Below, piece after piece: positions 53,108 to 64,000 of a stretch of 64,000 nt of DNA. The first letter of the stretch is position 1. Every line of letters begins with the position of its first letter. Below the pieces are notes generated by a model. That model saw only the letters and a program-made list of their open reading frames with translations, searched no databases and was not told where the DNA came from. Position numbers and translations under genes: made by a program. The stretch comes from DASQMT01 sp963835735 (GTDB lineage: Bacteria; Actinomycetota; Thermoleophilia; Solirubrobacterales; Solirubrobacteraceae): NCBI GenBank assembly GCA_963835735.1, contig CAWIGP010000002.1, positions 1,116,001-1,180,000 of the forward strand, read 5' to 3'.

Positions 53108-54013
53108 TCACCACTTCTGCTCGTAACGGTTGCGGAGGAAGATTGCGACGGAGTTCATCAGCAGCAGCACGGCCATCATCACGAGGATCGCGGCCGCCGC
53201 CAGATCGACGAACTCCCGGTTGGGGTCCTGGGTCCAGGCGAAGATCTGGATCGGGAGCGCCGTGAATGCGGAGTCCAGCCCGTCAGGATTGAAGCGCGGG
53301 TTCACGGCGGCGCCGATCACCAGCAGTGGCGCAGTCTCGCCGATCGCACGCGAGAGCGCAAGGATCACACCGGTCGCGATGCCGGCGATCGAGCCCGGCA
53401 GCACCTGCTTCCAGATCGTCTGCCACTGCGTGGCGCCGAGCGCCAGTGAGCCCTCGCGGATCGACGGCGGCACCGCGCGTATCGCCTCGCGCGCGACGAT
53501 GATCACGACCGGCAGCACGAGCAGCGCGAGCGTGATCCCACCCGCCAGCACGGTGCGGCCGAGCGACATCGGACCGCGGACGATGAACGCGAGGCCGAGG
53601 ATGCCGTAGACCACCGACGGCACGGCGGCGAGGTTCTGGATGTTCACCTCGACGAAGCGGTTGTACCACTTGCTGCGATCGGCGTACTCCTCGAGGTAGA
53701 CCGCCGAGGCGATGCCGAGCGGCACGACGATCACCGCGCAGATCACCATCAGCCAGAGCGTGCCGTAGATCGCCGATTGGATCCCCGAGTTCTCCGGGAT
53801 GATCCGCGACGGGAAGCTGGTCAGGAAGTCCCACGAGAGCTTCGGCAGGCCGTCGCGCGCGACGTCGTACAGCAGCGTGATGAGCGCGAGCAGGCTGATC
53901 CCGATCGCGCCGAACATGAGCAGGCGGAAGAACCTGGCGAACGCGCGGTCGGAGCCGCTCGCCTGCGGGATGACCTCGCGACCCGCGCGCTCGGCGATCT
54001 GGGCGCCGGTCAT
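53108..54013 (-). CDS. pstA: Phosphate ABC transporter permease PstA
   Basis: 301 residues, six helices. PstA-type features are the long outer loop ([29 protein letters not shown]), the EAA-loop region [29 protein letters not shown] and [17 protein letters not shown]. It pairs with PstC to form the phosphate channel. ATG at 54013 overlaps the pstC stop (ATGA). Confidence 0.96.
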   Translation of the reverse strand: MTGAQIAERAGREVIPQASGSDRAFARFFRLLMFGAIGISLLALITLLYDVARDGLPKLSWDFLTSFPSRIIPENSGIQSAIYGTLWLMVICAVIVVPLGIASAVYLEEYADRSKWYNRFVEVNIQNLAAVPSVVYGILGLAFIVRGPMSLGRTVLAGGITLALLVLPVVIIVAREAIRAVPPSIREGSLALGATQWQTIWKQVLPGSIAGIATGVILALSRAIGETAPLLVIGAAVNPRFNPDGLDSAFTALPIQIFAWTQDPNREFVDLAAAAILVMMAVLLLMNSVAIFLRNRYEQKW

Positions 54014-54972
54014 TCGTACACCTGCCGGTACTTGCGGACCAGGCGGATCGAGATGATGTTGAGGATCAGCGTGAACACGAACAGCGTCATGCCGACCACG
54101 AAGATCGTCTCGTACTCGATCGAGCCGGTCGGGATGTCGCCGCGCGCGGTGGCCGCGATGAACGCCGCCATCGACTGATACGACTCGGTCGGGTTGACCG
54201 ACAGGTTGGCCGTCTGGCCGCCGGCGATCAGGATGATCACGGTCTCGCCGATCGCCCGCGACGCGCCGAGCACGAGCGCGGCGACGACGCCGGACAGCGC
54301 GGCGGGGAACACGACGCGGATCGCCGTCTGCACCTTGTTGGCGCCGAGCCCGGCAGAGCCCTCGCGCAGCGACTGCGGCACGGCCGACATCGCATCCTCC
54401 ACGAGCGTCGCGATCGTGGGGATCACGAGGATGCCGAGGATGATCCCCGCCGACAGCGCGTTGAACTGGTTGACGCTGATGCCGAGCGCGTCGCGCAGCA
54501 CCTCGGGCGTGAAGAACGTCAGTGCGAAGTAGCCGAACACGATCGTCGGCACGCCCGCGAGCACCTCGAGGATCGGCTTGATCACCTTGCGCACCCGCCG
54601 CGGGGCGAACTCGCTCAGGTACATCCCCGAGAGGATCCCGACCGGAATCGCCACGAGCAGGCCGATGCCGGTGAGGTAGAGCGTGCCCCACACGAGCGGG
54701 ATCACGCCGAACGACTGCTGGTCGCCCGCGAACTGCGGCGACCACTTGGTGCCGAACAGGTAGTCGCCGATCGGCACGTCGCCGAAGAACGAGATCGTCT
54801 CCCGCAGCAGCGAGAAGATGATCGCGAGCGTCGTCGCCACCGACACGACTGCGGCGATGAACAGGACCGCCCTGATGACGGCCTCGAAGCGCGAGCGGCG
54901 CGTGGGGCGCCGGACCAGGCTGGTCCGGCCCCCCATCGCTCCTGACGAAGCGGCTGCGGAGTAGTCAGCCAC
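54010..54972 (-). CDS. pstC: Phosphate ABC transporter permease PstC
   Basis: 320 residues, six helices. Family motifs: WSPQFAGDQQSFGVIPLVWGTLYLTG near residue 80, MYLSEFAPRRVRKVIKPILEVLAGVPTIVFGYFAL, REGSAGLGANKVQTAIRVVFPAALSG and ASRAIGETVIILIAGG. The GTG start at 54972 follows the pstS stop by 12 bp. Confidence 0.96.
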   Translation of the reverse strand: MADYSAAASSGAMGGRTSLVRRPTRRSRFEAVIRAVLFIAAVVSVATTLAIIFSLLRETISFFGDVPIGDYLFGTKWSPQFAGDQQSFGVIPLVWGTLYLTGIGLLVAIPVGILSGMYLSEFAPRRVRKVIKPILEVLAGVPTIVFGYFALTFFTPEVLRDALGISVNQFNALSAGIILGILVIPTIATLVEDAMSAVPQSLREGSAGLGANKVQTAIRVVFPAALSGVVAALVLGASRAIGETVIILIAGGQTANLSVNPTESYQSMAAFIAATARGDIPTGSIEYETIFVVGMTLFVFTLILNIISIRLVRKYRQVYE

Positions 54973-54984
54973 GTGGTTCTCGGA

Positions 54985-55971
54985 TCAGGATCCGCTCTCG
55001 GCGGTCGCGAGCTCGTCCTTGGCCGTCTGCGTCTGCTCGGCGGTGAGCGGGACGATCTTCGCGGCCTCGGCGATCGCCGGCGCCTGGGCGACGACGAACT
55101 CCATGAACGCCTTCACCTCGGGGCGCTTCATCGCCTCGGCGCTCGGGTACATGAACAGCGGACGCGAGAGCGGCGTGTAGGAGCCGTCCTGGATCGACTC
55201 GGAGGACGGCTTGACGCAGGTGCCGTTGCCGTCGTCGACGCCGACCAGGTTGAGCTGGTCCGCGGCGCCCTCGTAGTAGGAGAAGCCGAAGTAGCCGAAT
55301 CCGCCGGCGTCGCCCGAGACGCCCGTGACGAGCTGGTTGTCGTCCTCGGAGGCCTCGTAGTCCTCGCGGCTCACGCCCTCCTCGCCGTTGATGACGTCGG
55401 TGAAGAAGTCGAACGTGCCGGAGTCGGTGCCCGGGCCGTAGAGCGAAAGCTCGGTGTCAGGGAAGCTCGGATCGATCTCGGACAGCTTCGTGACCTTTGA
55501 GCCCTTGTTCCAGAGCTTCTTGAGCTGGGCCGTCGTCATACAGTCGACCGCGAGCTCCTTGTTCGTCGCGACGGCGATGCCGTCGTTGGCGACCTGGATC
55601 TCGGTGTACGCGACCGCGTTCTCCTCGCAGACCGGCACCTCGTCGTCATCGGCGATCGGGCGCGACGCGTCGGAGATGTCGGTCTCCCCCGCGCAGAACT
55701 TCTCGAACCCGCCGCCGGTGCCGGACGTGCCGACCGTGATCTGCACGTCGGGGTTCTCCTCGTTGAAGAGCTCGGCCGCCGCCTCGGTGAACGGCGCGAC
55801 CGTGGACGAGCCGTCGATCGCGATCTGGCCGGACACCTCGCCGCCCCCGGAGGTCTCTTCCGTGGTGGTGCCGCCGGCCGCGGTCTCGTCGTCGTCGTCG
55901 CCGCACGCGGCGACGCCGATGGCCAGCGCGCCGCTCAAGGCGAGCGCCAGCAGTAGTCGATTGTTCCTCAT
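54985..55971 (-). CDS. pstS: Phosphate-binding lipoprotein PstS
   Basis: 328 residues. Lipoprotein signal LLLALALSGALAIGVAACG, an acidic linker, then the phosphate-binding fold with IAIDGSSTVAPFTEAAAELF (SST phosphate loop), TVGTSGTGGGFEKFCAGETDISDASRP and a second SGTFDFF loop (GPGTDSGTFDFFTDVI). It captures phosphate outside the membrane for PstCAB. Its ATG overlaps the stop of the winged-helix gene upstream (ATGA). Confidence 0.96.
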   Translation of the reverse strand: MRNNRLLLALALSGALAIGVAACGDDDDETAAGGTTTEETSGGGEVSGQIAIDGSSTVAPFTEAAAELFNEENPDVQITVGTSGTGGGFEKFCAGETDISDASRPIADDDEVPVCEENAVAYTEIQVANDGIAVATNKELAVDCMTTAQLKKLWNKGSKVTKLSEIDPSFPDTELSLYGPGTDSGTFDFFTDVINGEEGVSREDYEASEDDNQLVTGVSGDAGGFGYFGFSYYEGAADQLNLVGVDDGNGTCVKPSSESIQDGSYTPLSRPLFMYPSAEAMKRPEVKAFMEFVVAQAPAIAEAAKIVPLTAEQTQTAKDELATAESGS

Positions 55972-56345
55972 CCGTACCCATCCTCTTTTTGGTAGTCGTC
56001 ACCCTTGTGAAAAGGGTGTGAATGCTCCGGCTCGAACCGGTAGCCGAATCCGAAGTGCGTGTGGATGAACCGGCACTCCGGGATGGCCCGGGCCAACTTC
56101 GACCGGAGCTTGTGAACGTAGACGTCGACGGAGCGGTCCTGCGCGCGTAAGGGGGCGCCCCAGACCGTCGCGTACAGCTCCTCCCGCGGGACGATGCGGC
56201 CCTTCCTCCTGACCAGCGCCGCCAGCAGCTCCAACTCTCGCACCGACAGTGACAGCGCCCTGCCCTTGACGAGCGCGAGGTGATCACCGGGCCGGACCTC
56301 CAGATCTCCGGCGCGGAGCACTTCGGGGTTACGCGTCAGCTCCAT
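55968..56345 (-). CDS. Receiver-less OmpR/PhoB-type winged-helix DNA-binding protein
   Basis: 125 residues: only the DNA-binding half of an OmpR-family regulator (LSLSVRELELLAALVRRKGRIVPREELYATVWGA...SVDVYVHKLRSKLARAI...FIHTHFGFGYRFEPE) after a ~20-residue N-terminal strand region. The receiver domain is absent: ATG 56345 gives a clean start and only short unrelated sequence lies upstream. It is first in the pstSCAB-phoU operon, directly behind a PHO-box-like array, and so is likely to be phosphate-induced and to feed back on the same promoters. Confidence 0.82.
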   Translation of the reverse strand: MELTRNPEVLRAGDLEVRPGDHLALVKGRALSLSVRELELLAALVRRKGRIVPREELYATVWGAPLRAQDRSVDVYVHKLRSKLARAIPECRFIHTHFGFGYRFEPEHSHPFHKGDDYQKEDGYG

Positions 56346-56376
56346 CGCGCCGAGAGGCTGTCGCGGTGCCCGCGGC

Positions 56377-56420
56377 CACCGGTTACCGCCCGGTGAACGG
56401 CCCGTGAACAGGTTGTGAAC
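56377..56420 (-). promoter_or_regulatory. Four-unit PHO-box-like direct-repeat array
   Basis: On the minus strand four consecutive 11-bp units read GTTCACAACCT, GTTCACGGGCC, GTTCACCGGGC and GGTAACCGGTG. This matches the GTTCACC-type 11-nt repeat units bound by PhoP in Streptomyces. The array is 32 bp upstream of the winged-helix/pst operon and 42 bp from the divergent DUF47 gene, so it can serve both. Confidence 0.75.
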
Positions 56421-56461
56421 GCGATCGGGACGCGAAAGCGTGCTGTCTAGGGTCGGCTGGG

Positions 56462-57087
56462 ATGTGGCCGGCCAAGCCAAAGCCAGATCCCGAGCTGCTC
56501 ACGCTGTTCGAGGAATCCGCGCGCAACGTCCAGCGCGCGACGCTGCTGCTGCGCGATCTGCTCAAGGACTATCCCGAGCAGTCCGGCCTCGCGCGCGACA
56601 TCCTGCTGTGCGAGCAGGAGGGCGACCGGATCGCGCACGACATCCTCTACCGGCTGGCGGGCGCGGGCACACGCCGCGCGGCGCTCGACGCCGCCGACGT
56701 GCACGCGCTGGCCGGCGCGCTCGACGACGTCGTCGACTACGCGGAGGAGGCCGCCGACCAGCTCGGCCTGTACGGCGTCGAGGCGCCGATGGAGCAGGCG
56801 CAGCAGGTCGCCGACGTGCTCGTGGGCTGCTCGGAGCACGTCGCCGCGGCGCTGCGCGGCCTGCGCAACGGCGCCGAGCTCTCGCCTCACCTGGTCGAGA
56901 TCCACCGGCTGGAGAACGAGGGCGACCGGCTCCAGCGCGCCGCCGTCGCCGGTCTGTTCGCGAACGGCATCGACCCGATGATGCTGATCCGCTGGAAGGA
57001 CATCTTCGACACGCTCGAGGAGGCCGTCGACGCCTGCGAGACGGTCGCGAACGTGCTCGAAGGGATCTCGATCAAGCGCTCCAGCCG

Positions 57088-57091
<4 letters not shown>
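56462..57091 (+). CDS. DUF47 (PhoU-like, Pit accessory) protein
   Basis: 209 residues, all-helical PhoU-related bundle. LLCEQEGDRIAHDILYRLAG and EIHRLENEGDRLQRAAVAGLF carry the E-x-E/D-x-D metal patterns, and IDPMMLIRWKDIFDTLEEAVDACETVANVLEGI is the DUF47 C-terminal signature. DUF47 proteins usually accompany Pit phosphate permeases; no pit gene is adjacent here. It shares the PHO-box region with the pst operon. Its TAG shares a CTAG with the stop of the converging ABC-F gene. Confidence 0.92.
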
Positions 57092-58953
<1,862 letters not shown>

Positions 58954-58977
58954 GAGGCCATGGTACGGTGACGCCCG

Positions 58978-59244
58978 ATGCGCCTCCTGAAGACGTCGCT
59001 GCTCGCTCTGGCGATGCTCGCCGCAAGCGCGCCGGCGGCCCTCGCGCACGACGGCGGCGAGGGCCTGTGGGGGGAGACGAACGACATGGTCGTCACCAAC
59101 GCGGGCTTCATCCTGATCGCGTTCTTCCCCCTGTTCATCCTGTTCGCGAGCCTGATCCAGTGGCGCCTGGAGAAGCGCAAGGACGAGCGCAAGAAGGCCG
59201 CCAAGGCGCGCGCCGCGCGCGCCGACGTGCGCGGCGGCTGGTAG
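58978..59244 (+). CDS. Small secreted-start membrane protein, unknown function
   Basis: 88 residues: a Sec signal (LLALAMLAASAPAALAHDGG), a short outer loop, one further helix (NAGFILIAFFPLFILFASLIQW) and a very basic Lys/Arg/Ala-rich tail (RLEKRKDERKKAAKARAARA). It is divergent from the ABC-F gene (24 bp between starts). No known family recognised; the basic tail could touch membrane lipid or nucleic acid. Confidence 0.75.
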   Translation: MRLLKTSLLALAMLAASAPAALAHDGGEGLWGETNDMVVTNAGFILIAFFPLFILFASLIQWRLEKRKDERKKAAKARAARADVRGGW

Positions 59245-59332
59245 CGCAACTCTCCGGGGTCGTGCGCCGGCTCGCCGGTTCCAGCGGCACATATAGGCTG
59301 CAAAGCTCAGCCGACCCGAGGAGAGGAAACAC

Positions 59333-61305
59333 GTGGCGACGTACTTCGTGACGGGGGCGACCGGCTTCATCGGCCGTCACCTCGTCGAGCGCCTGCTGGC
59401 GCGCGACGGCGAGATCCACGTGCTCGTACGGCCGGGGTCGCGAGGCGAAGCTGGAGCGGCTCGGCGGGCGCGAGCGCATCCACGCGGTCTCCGGCGACCT
59501 CGGCGAGCCGCTGCTCGGCGTCGACGCCGCCACCCGCGACGCCCTGCGCGGCAAGGTCGACCACTTCTTCCATGTCGGCGCGCTCTACGACATGACCGCG
59601 GACGAGACGCAGAACGTGCTGCTCAACATCAGCGGCACCGAGCATGCGATCGAGCTCGCCAACGACCTCGAGGCCGGCATCTTCCAGCACGTCTCCTCGA
59701 TCGCGGTCGCCGGCACCTACGAGGGCCATTTCACCGAGGACATGTTCGACGAGGGCCAGCAGCTCCCGTCGCCGTATCACCGCACGAAGTTCGAGTCCGA
59801 GAAGCTCGTGCGCACGCGCGTGAAGGGCGCCTGGCGCGTGTACCGCCCGTCGCTCGTGGTCGGCGATTCGCGCACCGGCGAGATGGACAAGATCGACGGC
59901 CCGTACTACTTCTTCAAGGCGATCCAGAAGGCGCGCCACGCGCTGCCGGAGTGGTTCCCGCTCGTCGGCCTGGAGGTCGGCTGGACCAACATCGTGCCGG
60001 TCGACTGGGTCGCGTCTGCGATGGACCACATCGCGCATCAGCCCGGCTATGACGGGCAGGCGTTCCACCTCGTCAACCCGCGGCCCCAGCGCGCCGGCGA
60101 CGTGCTCAACACGTTCGCGCGCGCGGGCCACGCGCCGCAGATGGTGGTGCGGATCGACAAGCGCATGACCGACATGCTCCCCAAGGGAGTGCTGTCGTAC
60201 GCGATGAAGCTGCCGGCGCTGGTGGACATCCGCCGCACCCTGCTGGCCGACATCGGGATCCCCGACACGGTGCTCGAGCACATGGCGCTGATCCCGCGTT
60301 TCGACGGCCGTGACGCGCAGCGGGCGCTCAAGGGGACGGGGATCGAGGTCCCGCCGCTCAACACCTACTCCGAGAAGCTGTGGGACTACTGGGAGCGCAA
60401 CCTCGATCCCGACCTGTTCAAGGACCGCTCGTTCGCCGGCGCGGTGAACGGCAAGACGGTCGTGATCACCGGGGCGTCGAGCGGCATCGGCCGGGCTGCG
60501 GCGCTCAAGGTCGCGGCAGCCGGCGGCATCCCGCTGCTGGTCGCGCGCAGCGTGGAGAAGCTGGAGGAGGTCAAGGCCGAGATCGAGCGGGACGGCGGGA
60601 CCGCGTACGTGTACACCGCCGACCTGTCCGACTACGACTCGATCGACCGGCTGGTCGAGAAGATCTTCGCCGACCACGCCTCGATCGACGTGTTGGTGAA
60701 CAACGCGGGGCGCTCGATCCGCCGCTCGGTCGGCGCTCTCCTACGACCGCATCCACGACTACGAGCGCACGGTCAAGCTGAACTACCTGGGCACGGTCAA
60801 GCTGATCCTCGGCCTGCTGCCGCACATGCGCGACAAGAAGGCCGGACACATCGTCAACGTCTCCTCGATCGGGGTGCAGACGAACCCGCCGCGCTTCTCG
60901 GCCTACGTGGCGTCGAAGTCCGCGCTCGACGCCTTCACGCGCGTCGCCAGCTCGGAGACGATCGGCGACAACGTCACGTTCACGACGATCCACATGCCGC
61001 TCGTGCGCACGGCGATGATCGCCCCGACCAAGATGTACGACTCGTTCCCGACGATCTCGCCCGACGAGGCCGCCGACCTGATCTGCGAGGCGATCCGCGC
61101 CAAGCCGAAGCAGATCAACACCCGGCTCGGGACGTTCGGCGAGGTGCTCTACGCGCTCGCCCCGAAGGCCGTCGACCAGATCCTGCACATGGCCTACAAG
61201 GTCTTCCCGGAGTCCTCCGCCGCGAAGGGCGACAAGGAGGGCGAGGACCGCGCGTCAGGCGAGGCGACCGCGCTCGCGCACCTGATGCGCGGCGTGCACT
61301 GGTGA
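59333..61305 (+). CDS. Two-domain SDR oxidoreductase (acyl-CoA-reductase-like, two frameshifts)
   Basis: About 656 residues. It starts at GTG 59333 behind GAGGAG. The N-terminal extended SDR domain (TYFVTGATGFIGRHLVERLL; YHRTKFESEKLVR with the Tyr-Lys pair) is joined to a C-terminal classical SDR domain (TVVITGASSGIGRAAALKVA; VLVNNAGRSIRR; VSSIGVQTNPPRFSAYVASKSALDAF). The layout matches mycobacterial multi-domain fatty acyl-CoA reductases. One-base shifts near 59445 and 60735 split it into three frames; catalytic motifs are intact, so errors in the sequence are likely. It is followed after four bases by the glucosidase gene. Confidence 0.85.
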
Positions 61306-61309
61306 GTCG

Positions 61310-64000
<2,691 letters not shown>

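Overview
This window is GC-rich, tightly packed bacterial chromosome. Gene content and style point to an actinobacterium, most likely class Thermoleophilia (Solirubrobacterales-like). The signs are many GTG/TTG starts, ATGA and GTGA stop-start overlaps, YGT-type Fn3 repeats in secreted proteins, an NhaA-thioredoxin fusion, a Cys-type CcmE and mycobacteria-like two-part SDR proteins. This placement is inferred from the proteins; there is no rRNA in the window. About a dozen obvious genes, including core ones (argS, tgt, ccdA, htrA), are broken by one- or two-base shifts that restore a family-typical end when corrected. The assembly therefore probably carries residual indel errors, and apparent pseudogenes should be read with that in mind.

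Layout, left to right. 1-5.4 kb: a NitT/TauT-type ABC importer (permease, ATPase, permease, lipoprotein) read leftward, a divergent GntR/FCD regulator, an Lrp/AsnC regulator and a maleylacetate-reductase-like dehydrogenase, followed by a non-coding inverted-repeat element. 5.9-12.5 kb: a TldD/PmbA-like protein, SecG, and a cytochrome c maturation set (CcmI-like, CcmF, CcmE on one strand; TlpA/CcmG, CcmH, CcdA on the other) around a Zn-ribbon protein and tRNA-Gly(CCC). 12.5-20.7 kb: ArgS, RlmH, an M48 protease, a phosphoesterase, a lipoprotein with a Ser/Thr kinase, and a NarL-type two-component pair. 20.7-28.6 kb: NhaA-thioredoxin, Tgt, Hsp20, MarR and a badly frameshifted secreted M36 metalloprotease.

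28.6-36.6 kb: a VOC protein and the leftward central block uvrC-rapZ-gap-pgk-tpiA-gpmI (DNA repair and lower glycolysis), in which the usual yvcK and whiA are absent. 36.6-46 kb: an envelope-stress neighbourhood with a secreted glycosidase-like protein, a vWA-DUF58-MoxR operon, an OmpR-type two-component system, a second vWA gene, an HtrA protease and a sigma-70 factor. A 16-bp motif recurs upstream of the two-component system and in the htrA/sigma intergenic region. 46-50.1 kb: a HAD phosphatase and a four-gene overlapping operon of TadE-like pseudopilins plus a protein joining a Tad-like membrane anchor, a VanY peptidase and a lytic transglycosylase.

50.2-57 kb: the phosphate regulon (PhoB/PhoP-like regulator, phoU, pstBACS) with a receiver-less winged-helix protein co-transcribed ahead of pstS. 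A four-unit 11-bp direct repeat resembling a PHO box lies upstream of it, with a DUF47 gene divergent. 57-64 kb: an ABC-F ATPase, a small secreted membrane protein, a two-domain SDR reductase and the start of a GH63-like glucosidase that runs off the right edge.
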